64,000 nt of DNA, taken from contig CM035807.1 in the NCBI GenBank assembly GCA_020466095.1, positions 82,025,441 through 82,089,440 of the forward strand, given 5' to 3'. A program made the position numbers and the translations under genes. Positions within the stretch are counted from its first letter, which is position 1; each line of letters starts with the position of its first letter. Under the pieces are notes generated by a model that was not told the origin of the DNA, ran no database searches, and saw only the letters and a list, made by a program, of their open reading frames with translations. This DNA comes from Chlorops oryzae. Taxonomy: Eukaryota > Arthropoda > Insecta > Diptera > Chloropidae. Shown piece by piece: positions 49,301-57,366 of this stretch.

Positions 49301-50704
49301 TATTTCTTATCCCACTTAAAGCTTAGACATAAGCCCAAGACTTGTCATAGCCGTGTAAAAATTCAGAAAATTTTTCCATTAATTTTTGCTCTTCTATAAG
49401 ATGGAAATCTTGAGGAAGAAGTATGGTCTGTACGATGGTATTGTACGAAAGGCTTTTTTATGATCAACATTGATGTGTGCCTGTGAAGGTACAGCAGCTG
49501 TAAGTGGGTTATGGGTGTTAGCCCTCTAATGTCTCAATTTTTTTTTTTTTTTTTTGTTCACTGAAGAGTTCAGATATGACTAAATTTGGGTAGAGAAACA
49601 CGAATCTGAAATAAATATAATTAGTTTGTTTTGGTAATTTGTTCGAAAAAAGTTCGTCTAGAGACGGAGCCAAGAATTAGAGGGTTAAACAGGTGGTCCT
49701 TTCATGTAAAAAGCCTGACGTTCATTTGTATTTTTTGTTTCCTGCAAAAGTCTCTCTAAAATTTTTATTCTTTAACCCTTGGACGCATTGAGGACAAACA
49801 TCGCCCCATACTTATTTTTACTGTTTAGTAGGTATATGTAAATATATTTATTGATTTATGTGTTGACAAACTTGTCCTTTATGCGATGAAGAGTTCAGTT
49901 TCCCATATCAGATGATTTCTTCATTGTCATTTTCCATTACAATGGAGATTAACCCATTATAGTACATTGATGCCATATGGCATCACTTTGTCACGTTTTA
50001 GTTTTCACTCATACATGAACAAATTCACATTAACACACATTTGACAGTTTTATTTTGTGGACAAATGTTTGGCCCGTCTAACATTGACTTTATTCGGACA
50101 TTTCCTATTGGACTTTCGTCAGAAAAGTATCATAAACACGAAACTGGAAAATGAAAAAAAAGTCTTGGTCAGTATTGGGTTAAGGGTACCCTTGCAGTTT
50201 AGACTCGAAGAATGAAGTAGAATTTTATATTTTTTTTCTACAACATATTGTCGGCTTAGAGTGTAAACGTGGGTAAAGAAAGAACTGCTTCAAATTTGCA
50301 TTTTCATCATAGGAAGGTAACCCAAAAATATAGCTGGTTCATTTTACGATATTTTATATCTGAACCAAAAATATTCTGGGTTTGGTTTCTAAGATGAAAA
50401 CGCAAATTGAAAGCAGTTCTTTCTCTACCATGTAAATCTGTTCAAATGTGAGTTAGCAGGTTTACACTCTAAGCCGACGATATATGAACCGGTTGAAACC
50501 GGTAGTTCTATATACTTTAAAAGCTTGTTAATCTCTACAAACTTATTTGTAGCGCATAAACTTTCAAGTTTCCATTTCCGTATGAATTTTTCTTGCATTG
50601 CAAGCAAGAGAAAATAATAATTGTTTTTTTTTTTTTTCGAAAAATCATGTAAATTGATTAAAATACATTGAGCTTAACTCACCGATATCTCCATTATCAT
50701 CCAT
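25415..50704 (-). CDS. Dif: Rel/NF-kB factor of the dorsal/Dif class, isoform A chain
   Basis: Eight exons (50683-50704, 35816-35863, 32078-32629, 31591-31982, 31445-31520, 27648-27773, 25971-26039, 25415-25899) join in phase to 589 residues. Residues 78-363 are the Rel homology domain, with RFRYECEGRSAGSIPG (DNA-binding loop), SCVTKDSPYRPHPH and FKTPRY; the signal RKYKRTR follows at once. These proteins sit in the cytoplasm with an IkB (Cactus) and enter the nucleus after Toll signalling to switch on immune or patterning genes. I favour Dif over dorsal because of the RKINPFN segment, the ATGGD loop, the absence of long polyQ and the ERPSD replacement of the RRPS site; dorsal itself is the alternative. 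The tail is Ser/Thr/Gln/Asn-rich with an acidic patch (DFDDLELPTELPTLPESEE), a plausible activation domain. Confidence 0.82.
25971..26039 (-). CDS. Dif: Dif isoform A exon 7 (69 nt)
   Basis: CTTGCCGCAG acceptor and GTTAGT donor. It encodes NTNRNNFDQTNAFTTPQLKI and EP, in phase 1 on both sides. LKIEP resembles a SUMO-type psi-K-x-E site (inference). Confidence 0.75.
27120..27333. mobile_element. CAGCCCG-type MITE, copy 2, in a Dif intron
   Basis: The ends are CAGCCCGATTCTGAATATTC and AAGAATCGGGCTG; 214 bp, near-palindromic. It lies within repeat R (27050-27119 and 27334-27490), whose uninterrupted counterpart is at 52440-52580. Confidence 0.8.
27648..27773 (-). CDS. Dif: Dif isoform A exon 6 with nuclear localisation signal
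   Basis: TTTTTAG acceptor and GTAAGT donor. Joined to exon 5 it gives FQDQDRKYKRTRYNDSKEG; the basic run sits exactly at the end of the Rel domain, where Rel proteins carry their nuclear import signal. Skipping this exon in favour of the exon at 28184-30177 gives isoform B. Confidence 0.82.
28184..30177 (-). CDS. Dif: Dif isoform B alternative C-terminal exon (664 residues)
   Basis: The acceptor is at 30178-30179, in phase with exon 5, and reads DQG-MLTFSRIRRKIKRQEE. The exon stays open for 1,994 nt, and the full isoform B (exons 1-5 plus this) is 1,027 residues. In Drosophila both dorsal and Dif make such B isoforms by alternative splicing, with long C-termini unlike the A form. The sequence is Ser/Asp/Glu-rich, with an SH3-ligand-like RKPPPLPPKRR at about residue 705, a basic amphipathic stretch KKKQGFFSRLFSRKSKS at about 775, and a more ordered block (LSALQLADIPVCDGNMELIA) near residue 930. 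Codon use is coding-like throughout. If read alone it could be taken for a separate gene starting at the ATG of 30175. Confidence 0.8.
30475..31375. mobile_element. Foldback element filling the intron before the Dif B exon
   Basis: Arms of about 200 bp at 30475-30700 and 31165-31375 are inverse copies. Both contain AAAGTTGTTTT, CAATGCAAAACATTTTA, GCGCGAAGTTTTGGCTC, ATATCCTTGAAAAAGGGAG and TTTTTCAAAAATCATAT, each in opposite orientation. The left arm has about 50 extra bases. It has no coding capacity. It makes up most of the 1.27-kb intron. Confidence 0.75.
31445..31520 (-). CDS. Dif: Dif exon 5, end of the Rel domain
   Basis: It encodes VYIQLERPSDGALSVPLEF and then EFFQDQ. RPSDG is the usual close of the Rel domain. 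The residue before it is Glu, where dorsal has Arg, so the RRPS protein kinase A site of dorsal is absent here. Donor GTACGG; it splices to 27773 (A) or 30177 (B). Read-through of the donor would add 12 codons (TVYISRIRRDGGS-like) and stop. Confidence 0.85.
31591..31982 (-). CDS. Dif: Dif exon 4, second half of the Rel domain
   Basis: It encodes VVRLCFQGFINP, SDPIFDKKG, KICQLCKCSG, GGDRIILLCEKV and HKQYAISFKTPRY, the dimerisation-domain landmarks of Rel proteins. Phase 1 in, phase 0 out, with normal splice sites. Confidence 0.9.
32078..32629 (-). CDS. Dif: Dif exon 3, N-terminal Rel domain
   Basis: It begins with a Ser/Asn/Gln-rich linker (residues 24-77) and then the DNA-binding half of the Rel domain: RPFLRIVEQPA, RFRYECEGRSAGSIPG, VVVSCVTKDSPYRPHPH, LGIQCVKRREV, KINPFN. 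The start of the Rel domain and all DNA-contact loops are intact. Donor GTGAGC, phase 1. Confidence 0.92.
33481..33971. mobile_element. pogo-like MITE, 491 bp
   Basis: Ends CAGTGGGGTCTCGTTATAAG and its exact inverse at 33952-33971, flanked by TA on both sides. Subterminal copies of GACGTATA(A/G)CGA and GACTTATAACGA are spread over both arms. CAGT ends and TA targets fit pogo/Tigger-type non-autonomous elements. Confidence 0.85.
34165..35450 (-). mobile_element. mariner transposon, 1,286 bp
   Basis: TA at 34163-34164 and 35451-35452 are target duplications. The terminal inverted repeats start TTAGGTRTAGTAAAAA and share TTATTTTT further in, about 30 bp each. The length is typical of mariner. 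One transposase reading frame spans the interior on the minus strand. It lies in Dif intron 2, inside the minisatellite. Confidence 0.93.
34242..35268 (-). pseudogene. mariner transposase, one frameshift
   Basis: The N-terminal part (start MDISKEKIRYILQFFFDKGE at 35268) has paired helix-turn-helix regions: FRRFHSGNFDVKDAPRTGRP, then STVSIAKELKIAQKTVWNHL and the linker WVPHEL. The catalytic part has GDEKW, HQDNARPN and YSPDLAPSDYHLF, the D,D34D triad of mariner enzymes, and ends WQQVIEKNGAYLT. A single extra A in an A8 tract near 34896 shifts the frame between the two halves; otherwise no stop interrupts it. The closest known group by WVPHEL and the ending is Hsmar1-like mariners. It is probably inactive or a recent loss, or an assembly indel. 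Confidence 0.9.
35816..35863 (-). CDS. Dif: Dif exon 2, 48-nt exon
   Basis: TTTTCCAG acceptor and GTAAGT donor enclose 48 nt. Joined in phase 1 it encodes DTSFMNSDERAGWNELL. Because the length is a multiple of three and both joins are phase 1, skipping it would keep the frame, so it could be an alternative exon. I recognise no motif in it. Confidence 0.65.
36851..38285 (+). mobile_element. DINE-1-like element, copy 2, split by element B
   Basis: It has the same ends and blocks as copy 1: ACCCGACACACTCTG, ACACCCAGAACCAGTCGA, a (GTCT/CCGTCTGT)n core near 37577-37605, GTGGGCGTGGC, the hairpin TCAGGTTCGCCTGA near 38251-38264, and CACCCTTACTTG at the end. It is interrupted at 36988-37576. It lies in Dif intron 1. 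Confidence 0.8.
36988..37576. mobile_element. Element B (long-TIR MITE), 589 bp, in DINE-1
   Basis: Both ends are ATTAGGGTGTCCCA (inverted), followed by arms of about 140 bp sharing TTTTTTGTGAAAGGTTTAGA and GGTTTTTCAAAACC. The 4-mer GTCC lies on both sides (36984-36987 and 37577-37580); uninterrupted DINE-1 copies show ACATGTCCGTCTG there. It has no coding capacity and I do not recognise its superfamily. Confidence 0.8.
38286..40956. other. Dif intron 1, no feature recognised
   Basis: AT-rich intronic DNA with poly(A) runs. Reading frames at 38598-38834 and 39796-40026 are Lys-rich translations of A-rich DNA without recognisable similarity. The block at 40800-40940 shares phrases with 640-880 and 3184-3240 and is a repeat remnant. 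Confidence 0.5.
40957..41335. mobile_element. Candidate MITE with TACCCAGCG ends
   Basis: It starts TACCCAGCGGCCAA and ends TTCGCTGGGTA, a short inverted repeat. Inside, ACAAAGTATACGA is repeated directly (near 40985 and 41027). Similar CTGGGTA ends occur at 2328, 13629 and 57868, suggesting a family. Target duplication not seen. Confidence 0.45.
41450..41862. mobile_element. Weak MITE candidate
   Basis: CTAGTACACAAGGCAGGGAATT at the left resembles, inverted, AATTCCGCTGCCTGTATAG at the right. CTAGTACACAAG is also repeated inside at 41543. The match is imperfect and the limits uncertain. Confidence 0.3.
41863..44531. other. Dif intron 1, no feature recognised
   Basis: I see no gene or clear repeat here apart from homopolymers and a short CT run near 43540. 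The minus-strand frame at 43558-43761 is mostly a Thr/Ala run from GTTGTTGTT repeats. Confidence 0.5.
44532..45482. mobile_element. Weak candidate element with GGTACACTCAAAAAA-like ends
   Basis: TGCACTCAAAAAAGTTG near 44539 and TTTTTTTGAGTGTACC near 45466 form an imperfect inverted repeat about 0.93 kb apart. The segment between includes frames at 44722-44919 and 45087-45326 with no similarity I recognise. Confidence 0.25.
45483..48962. other. Dif intron 1, no gene recognised
   Basis: Contains a pure (CA)n run at about 46350-46384 and AT-rich DNA. Frames at 46428-46757 and 47311-47526 lack any recognisable domain. A sequence near 46690-46735 is locally GT-rich. Confidence 0.5.
46350..46384. 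repeat. (CA)n microsatellite
   Basis: About 17 CA units in a row; likely polymorphic. Confidence 0.95.
48963..49252. mobile_element. Foldback element built of repeated GGGCGTG-type motifs
   Basis: The left arm runs GGGTAAAAATATT, then CAGGTCCAAAGCACGTCC; the right arm ends GGGCGTGCTTTGGGCCTG and AATATTTTTACTAG, inverted. Between them TTTGGGCGTGC, ATGGGCGCG, TTTGGGTGCG and their inverses occur about every 12-25 bases. It is far more GC-rich than the surrounding intron. The superfamily is unknown. Confidence 0.65.
49522..49684. mobile_element. piggyBac-like MITE, family TTAA/CCCTCTAAT, copy 2
   Basis: Starts CCCTCTAATGTC after TTAG (a one-base change from TTAA) and ends GAATTAGAGGG followed by TTAA. 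It matches copy 1 (12407-12565) in inverse orientation, sharing CGTCTAGAGACGGAGCC. Confidence 0.7.
49953..50179. mobile_element. TTAA-flanked MITE candidate, 227 bp
   Basis: TTAA at 49949-49952 and 50180-50183 flank CCCATTATAGTAC at the left and GTCAGTATTGGG at the right. The ends are an imperfect inverted repeat starting CCC. GATGCCATATGGCATC inside is a 16-bp palindrome. Confidence 0.5.
50249..50483. mobile_element. Foldback MITE 200 bp inside Dif intron 1
   Basis: GTCGGCTTAGAGTGTAAAC at the left and its inverse GTTTACACTCTAAGCCGAC at the right. Arms continue with AAAGAAAGAACTGCTT, CAAATTTGC-like and TTTTCATC pieces. About 90 bp per arm. Confidence 0.75.
50683..50704 (-). CDS. Dif: Dif exon 1, coding part
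   Basis: ATG at 50704 opens MDDNGDI, followed by the donor GTGAGT-like GTGAG at 50682. The phase (1) fits exon 2 and exon 3 alike. An overlapping upstream ATG at about 50713 is in another frame and would run into a stop in exon 2, which is why I chose this start. The exon is only 22 coding bases and is placed by splice phase and an acidic, dorsal-like opening; the distance to exon 2 is about 14.8 kb, so RNA evidence is needed. Confidence 0.5.
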
Positions 50705-50759
50705 ATTTCCATAAAAAAAATAAAGTCTTTCTTGCTGGATTTTAGTTTGGTTTGTTCGA

Positions 50760-52054
50760 TTTAAGATTAATCACAACAGGCTAATGTCGAAGTATTCGAT
50801 GCGGATTCGTAGTTTGTGTATTCCAAAAGTATGTATGTACTTCCATTTATCGGCGGGTCTTTTTTGAAAAGGTCTCATTCAATCTGTTTTAAATGAAATT
50901 TTAACATAACTTTCAGACGAACTTTTTTTAATTTTGAAAATATGAAATTGATTGAAAGCGTGATTACTCTACCATTATCGTTCAAATGTGAGTTCATTTA
51001 TTTCAAAATATAAAAAAAAGTTCTTATATTTAGTTTGTTCATCTCTACAATTATCCTAACAAGGACTTTCAAGTTTCCATCGATCGATTTTGTCATTCAA
51101 AAGAGTAATAGATAATGTTTATTTTTTTTTTTGAAAATTCATGTAATCTGTTAAATAAATTTTAGCTTAACTTTCACGAATCTTTTTCATTATTCATATT
51201 TCCATTAAAGTTTTATTATTTTAGTTATGGTTTTTATTTGAAATTAACCACAAACTAATGAATTATTATCAAATTATTCATATTATTCTCAAAAGTATTA
51301 TTACTTCCCTTATCGGTTCTTCTTAAGAAAATCTCATATGAATTGTTATTATAATTTTAATAACAACGAAATTTTTAATTTGATAACCATTATTGCAGCA
51401 TTTATTACTTGTGTGATGATGTTTTTATTTACCACATTAAAACAATATTTGAATAATTATTATCCTCAAAATTAATTCTTTCATTTATTAACAATATATC
51501 ATTAGGAAATGTAGAAGGAACAATGAATTTGTATTCTATTTTTGAATTCGTTTGTAACAATTAAACAATTTATGTTATTTGAATCATTAAACAATCTGAA
51601 TGAATTATTGTCAATATTCATTTATTTATTTATTACTTGATGCCGCTTAGGTGCTTCTTAAGTGAACAATACCAACGAATTTATTCTAATCTTTAAAACA
51701 AATGTTTACTGTAACTGGACGTACAGTTTGACTTGTATTCGATTACCATGCACAAAAATTTTGAAAATTATCGAAATTCTTTCAGTTATTGATAAATTAG
51801 GTAGACGAAGGGAAATCTCTTGTCTTCCGACTTTGAACAATAAACTTTTCGCTTAAATCTTAGTCGATTATTTGCAGAGACGAAGAAATTTCCGTTTGCG
51901 GCAAAGTTGCGGAAATTATCGATTCGGTAAAAATATTTATTGTTTGAAAATCTAAACTTTATTTGCACAAAAAGGGTACAAGAGCTTCCGATATGCATGT
52001 GCATAGAACACTGATCCGATATGTTATCGATGTTAAAGTTAAAAATTTGAGATA
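50760..52054. other. Upstream of Dif exon 1; no element assigned
   Basis: This would hold the Dif promoter or 5' leader if exon 1 is right. It is AT-rich; GGGAAATCTC near 51810 is a loose kB-like match. Frames at 51662-51856 and 51786-52004 have no recognisable similarity. Confidence 0.3.
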
Positions 52055-52438
52055 CAGTATAATCCCGGAAAAGTAAAGCCTCACAAAAGCTAATAGTTGG
52101 GAATAGTTAATCGAAATTTAGCTCCCATGGGAAGCCTTAAAATGTGAATTTTAAATTTTATGCCTTTTGACTTCAAAAAAAAAAAAAAAAATTGGAAAAT
52201 AAATCAGGCCTATTCACGAGACCTCAGTATCGTTGTCAAAGTGTAAAAATTTTGTTAGGCTTCCAACAACAACTTGTATTGAAAAACCTTCCACTTTTGC
52301 ACTTTTGCCACGATACCGAGGTCTCGTGAATAGGCCTATCGTTTATGTCCTTCTATTTCTTAGATTTGGAACATTTTGAAAATTCGCAAAAGTTAATTGT
52401 TTAGCGAAAAATCGATTAACTTTTCCGGGAGTCTACTG
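52055..52438. mobile_element. pogo-like MITE with a nested palindrome
   Basis: TA flanks on both sides, ends CAGTATAATCCCGGAAAAGT and ACTTTTCCGGGAGTCTACTG. The inner element at 52206-52337 was inserted into it. Confidence 0.8.
52206..52337. mobile_element. Small nested MITE, 132 bp
   Basis: Ends AGGCCTATTCACGAGACCTC and its inverse; arms continue with GTATCGT. The triplet ATC flanks both sides, possibly a 3-bp target copy. Confidence 0.7.
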
Positions 52439-52439
52439 T

Positions 52440-52580
52440 ATTTGAATTTTTCCAAAAATGTTCATATAAAAAAAGTAAACCTGGATTAAAGTCTCCTGAA
52501 GACTATCAAGTTTAAACCTTCATAAAGTTTTAACTTGGTTGGAGACTATGAGCCTTAAAGCTCAAATATAAGCCTGAAAT
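52440..52580. repeat. Repeat R, uninterrupted copy
   Basis: TTTGAATTTTTCCAAAAATG, then CTCCTGAAGACTAT running straight into CAAGTTTAAACCTTCA and GACTATGAGCCTTAAA. In the copies at 18240 and 27050-27490 the CAGCCCG MITE sits after GAAGACTAT. This copy shows the empty site. Confidence 0.65.
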
Positions 52581-53544
52581 TGGTCAAAATTGTACCTATA
52601 AAAATTCAGAAAATTGGGAAGTCCGTCAGTAATTTTTAAAAAGTTTTTTTTTAATTTTATAGTAAGAAAATCTACTTAATGATGACCATTCTTGTGAAAC
52701 CGTTTGAGTACAGCAGCTATAAGTGGGTTAAGAGTTTAAAGCCCCTATCATTCTATCTGATAGTAAAACAATGAAATATTGGAACACAGCGTTGCTTCAG
52801 TGTTAAACAATCCCTGATCCCCAATAATCGCTGCCCTGGTTGAATGGAAAACCAATGAGATGAGAAATCTTTTCAAAAATGCCCATTCTCGATGCGAAAT
52901 GGAAGAAACGACAAGTCATGATCGGATTTTATACTAAATATCATTTAGATTTATTTACTTTTCTTTTTCAAATTAGTGAGAAAATTATTTTTAGCCATGG
53001 AGGGCAGCTCAGGGCCAGAATTATTGCAGAAGGGCAAAAAAAAAACTACACCTGTCACCAAACTTTTTGGTTAACACTATGAAGAGAAGGATGTGTGATA
53101 GAGCAAACGGTTAGTCTTTGCTAATTATATATTTCTTATAGAACTCTGTTTCAAGTCGTAAAAGATATTCGGCCTTAGTTTGAGAAGTAAATTAGAAGGC
53201 GGTCAGAAATTTGATTTAAAAAAATTTTTTTTATTCGAACAAATGTAGAAAAATGCTGATTAAAAAGGTTGTTAATAGAAAATGCTCTGGACTTAAAATA
53301 TATTAATGAGAAAGTTTTCAATATAAACAAGATTATGTGATGATTTATAATTTTAATTAAAACATAAATAATAGAACTAGTTTTTTTACCTCTTCTAAAG
53401 TATGAATTCATATCGATATCGGTTTTTAAATAGATATGCTAATTAAATGTTTATGTAGTTATTTTTTTTTTTTTTTGCAAAGGGATGTTAGAGCGATTAG
53501 TTTCTCTCATAAAATATTTTTTCATCATATGAAATATGTTTTTT

Positions 53545-54358
53545 TATACCCGACACACTCTGTGTTGAGGGTATATCGCGTTTGTGGGGTTGTATGTAAC
53601 ACCCAGAACCAGTCGAGATAGACTATACAAAATGTATATAGAAATGATCAGCGTCACCAGGAGATTCGATTTAGACATGTCCGTCTGTATGTCTGTCTGT
53701 CTGTATACAATTTTCTTATCGAAGGAGTTGAGCTATCTTGACGATATTTGGTACGCGTGCTCGCGGGGACATGGGTAAGAGCAAGTTCGAGAATGAACCA
53801 AATCGGATCATTTTTAGGGGTACCTCCAGTACTAGGGTCTGTTATGAAAATCACAAAAACTGCTCTAAAACCGATGTTTTACAAGATATTTTGATGAAAT
53901 TCGGCATTTGAACATATTTTAGGCCAATTAATGTGATTTACAAAAATTAGAAAAATGGGCGTGGCAGAAGGTCGTTTTTCGAAAATTGTCTCCTACTCCC
54001 GAAACGCCATTAACATCCTGCCCAAAAATTTTCTTGATCGGTCCATTATTAAGGGTATCTCCAGTACTAGGGTCTGTCACAAAAATCCAAAAACTGCCAC
54101 AAAATCTGACTTTTTCGAAATATTCCAATGAAACTTAGAATTTGAGCGTATATATTTAAGCCTCCGATTAGAATTCCGAAAAATTTGAAAAGTGGGCGTA
54201 GCAAAGGGGCGATTTTCATAAAGAAATTAAACAAAAGTCGGTATATGGGGCCCCTATGGCCTTAAACAACTCCTGATATTAAAAATTATTTGAACATGTG
54301 TGTCTGTGGCGGGTATTCTTTTTTCAGGCTCGCCGGACTATAACACCCTTACTTGTTT
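53545..54358 (+). mobile_element. DINE-1-like element, copy 3
   Basis: TATACCCGACACACTCTGTG at the 5' end, a GTCTGT core near 53680-53705, GTGGGCGTGG and GTGGGCGTAG, a 3' hairpin TCAGGCTCGCCGGA (one arm mutated) and CACCCTTACTTG at the end. It is uninterrupted and a useful reference for the other two copies, apart from a small internal deletion near 54000. Confidence 0.8.
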
Positions 54359-54524
54359 CAGATTAGAGTAGATAAGAATTCAGCCGGAACTCTCTATACC
54401 GAATTTCAAGGGACCGGAAAGCATTCGTTGTAACGAGATTTAGTTATAAGTAAGGAGAAAAAAAGGCATTAAAAATTTAGCTAAAAAGCCTTGGAAAGAT
54501 TCGGTATGGAGAGAAATTCTCTAT

Positions 54525-54901
54525 CAGCCCGATTCTGAATATTCCCGGGGAACGAATTCCTGAGGAATATCCTTTTCTCGAGAGTACACTTCTTCTTTCT
54601 TAAATATTGGGGGGGCAGAAATTTTATTGGGAATGAGTATTTGACCTATAACCAAAATTTTCTTTAACCCATTTATTTAAAAAAAAGGAGAATTTTACAC
54701 CCCTATTATGGTTGTCGACTACTGATAGAGAATCGAAAAAGTTCTATCGTCGACAAAAATTTTCATTTTCTAGTATGTGGAAAATTAAAAATTTTTGTCG
54801 AAGGTAGAACTTATTCGATGCTCTATCAGTAGTCGACAATCATATTAGGGCTGTTAGTCTCGAGAAAAGTAAATTCGCCGGGAATATTCAGAATCGGGCT
54901 G
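54525..54901. mobile_element. CAGCCCG-type MITE, copy 3
   Basis: Same ends as copies 1 and 2 (CAGCCCGATTCTGAATATTC; AATCGGGCTG). It is longer because a further element sits in it at 54698-54853. Confidence 0.8.
54698..54853. mobile_element. Harbinger-like MITE, 156 bp
   Basis: TTA on both sides (54695-54697 and 54854-54856); ends CACCCCTATTATGGTTGTCG and CGACAATCATATTAGGGCTG. Arms of about 70 bp share GACTACTGATAGAG and TTTTTGTCGA. A TWA target and palindromic form fit PIF/Harbinger-type MITEs. Confidence 0.75.
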
Positions 54902-54949
54902 ATAGAGAATTTCGTTATAGAAAGTTTCGACTGTATATGGAATGTACTA

Positions 54950-55295
54950 CAGTTGACTCTGGATAGAGTGAACAAATTTTTGTAAGGCCTGTGTGTGTTA
55001 TAGGCTGTCGACACTATCGAGGCTTAATTTTTTGTTTGTTTGCAATTTGCTTTAATTGGTTCAAATATATACACAAATTTCCATGTATGGCTCAAAAAAA
55101 AATGTCTTGTTTAAAAGCTGGGTTTTTTTTTTTTTTTTTTGAAAAAATTGAAAATTTCTGCGTTCTTCTAATGATACTCGAACGGATTTTTAGAACACCA
55201 GTGTAATTTATTTGTCTTAGCTGAGCCTCAGCCCATGTGCCCACACCACCAAGTTGTTCACTCTATCCGTAGTTCACACCATCGAGACTCGACTG
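54950..55295. mobile_element. pogo-like MITE, 346 bp
   Basis: TA on both sides; left end CAGTTGACTCTGGATAGAG, right end CTATCCGTAGTTCACACC followed by ATCGAGACTCGACTG. Both arms contain GGATAGAGTGAACAA in inverse orientation. The left arm lacks about 16 bases. Confidence 0.75.
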
Positions 55296-56821
55296 TATAT
55301 GGAATATATTTAGCATTGAGGTTTATGTAATGATTAAGAGCAATTCGAAAATACGAATTCTCCGTTTGTAATCATTTCTTTTCGAACAAAGCGTGCAAAT
55401 TTCGACAGATTCGAGTTCATTTTTGTGTATAATTGTAAAATTGAAATATAAGCCGAAAGCGATGAAATTCAACGGCATTTGCCGATGAACTGATCTACTG
55501 GGTTCGATATATAAATTGGAAATTTATTATAAAGAAGGAGAAGAACGAAAGATTGCGATGCTGTACGATGTCTGCCTGTACAGTGTACACACAAAACTAT
55601 ATAGTCGGTAAATTTCAGTGTATTTACAATTGAATAATTTGTGGGAAGCATACGAGTTCGAGTCGAGCGTGAGTTTGCTTATTGCGCCTTGTGAAATGTG
55701 ATTGTTCACGTGTTTTTCGTTACCTCCTCCATTCCTTTCCGCGTAGTCGGTTATTGTATTTCATTTCGAACGTACATATATTAAGCTATAATCAATTAAT
55801 GTTAATTCTAGTTAGATTGTTAGCTCTGATGTGTTTTAGTTGAAGCCGAAGCTGAAGCTAGCGCTGGAGCTGACGATTTCGATTGCTGTTTGAACAAGTT
55901 TTTTTTTTATTATTATTATTTATTATTATTTTGTTATTATTATTATTTTTATTTTTTTGCTTTAATTTTTCTATAATTCTTTGAACAGGTTTGCTTTATA
56001 TACTCTCTCTCACTCTCCCTCTGCCGTTCTCTCTTTCCCCTCACTTTCAGTCCGTTTTTTTTATGCCATTTCGTTGTTCATTATTTGCAAATACCATTTG
56101 TTTCCCATTTAAATTTCTTGATAATTTTTTAAATAATACCATATCGCAAATTTCATTTCCATTTCAATTTCCATTTCGCTGCTATAATTTGAAAGCCATC
56201 GTTTGGAATCCAAAGGTTAGCAAAGGCTATCAATTTTCGCAAAAATAATAATCGCTGTTCTTATTATTGCTCACATACGTGCAGTAATCTTAATTTATTT
56301 TTTTTTTGCTTTTATTTTTGTTTTAATTCATTCGAATTGAATGCAAAATGCGAAAAAGTCTGTTGATCACAAAATTTGTTTGTTAAAGGAATGACAAACA
56401 TTTCCCTCGAATTTGTTGTTTTCACTCCAAGGTGGGTTTTCGACCATCCGCTGTTTTTTTTTTTTTTTGTTTTGTTTTCTCCGAGGCATAAATGTTTGCT
56501 AGGCAATTGTTTTTATTTATTTTTTTAAATTTTATATTTTGTTTTTAATTTTTATATTTGTTTTTAAATTTTTAATTAAATTTGAATACATAATTTTTGG
56601 AACTCAATCACTCACTTTGCAGCACACACGATCGTATATCGATAGCCGATTTCGTTTCAATAAAAAAATAAATAAAACTCGTTCGATTCGTTTCAGCACG
56701 ACTTATACAAAAAAAAAAAAAAAATAATAATAATAATAAAACTAACGAAAAATAATAATAAAAGAAATACGGAAAACTGAGAAAGAAAAAAAAAATTGTT
56801 TTTCTTGAAATTTTTTCCGTT

Positions 56822-57030
56822 TTCTCGTTTCAAAAGCTTCGACTGCGTCGTCCAACGTTGGAATTGAGTGCTCAACTGAACGGAATTTCAATCGATCGTA
56901 ATAGTTTGCCCCCAAAGCCAATGTAAGTCCCATCTTCGTTCCAGTCGATTCGAATCCGATCTCGGCTGCATGCAATGGCGCCAACGAGCGATTGTATCTG
57001 GCCGATTGTATTGAAGTATCTACTGGAAAA
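56822..57030 (-). other. Possible orphan exon
   Basis: On the minus strand a good acceptor (TTTTTTTTCCAG) near 57026 precedes an open frame with balanced composition (SARYNRSLAPLHAAEIGFES, MGLTLALGANYYDRLKF, EHSIPTLDDAVEAFETRK) until about 56822. It is much less AT-rich than its surroundings. I recognise no domain. It could be a coding exon or a 5' leader exon of Dif or a neighbour. Confidence 0.25.
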
Positions 57031-57331
57031 AAAAGAGAGGAACGCATGCTCTCACCTATACAACCAGCAATGAAAAAGATACAGATACATCTACGTGTGT
57101 CGAATTCCAGCAGGTTATGGTCCGCTTGTTTATTATTGCTCTCACTTGTAAGGCTGTGAGATATAAAAAAATTCGCTTTTTTTTTGTGTTTTTGTTTACA
57201 CAAACATTACCTTTTGATTTTTTTTTTTTCTTCTTCTTTTACGAGAAAAAGCGAAAAAGAAACGTTGGACTTTTTATGACGTAACGAGCTCGTTTGAAAG
57301 ACCTTGCTTGGCGGAACTCGACGTTTTATTG

Positions 57332-57366
<35 letters not shown>

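Larger units (their letters stand above)
54381..54933. mobile_element. pogo-like MITE D, host of a three-level nest
   Basis: The left end CAGCCGGAACTCTCTATACC and the right end TATAGAAAGTTTCGACTG are an imperfect inverted pair, the right one followed by TA. The interior carries the CAGCCCG MITE at 54525-54901. Confidence 0.6.
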
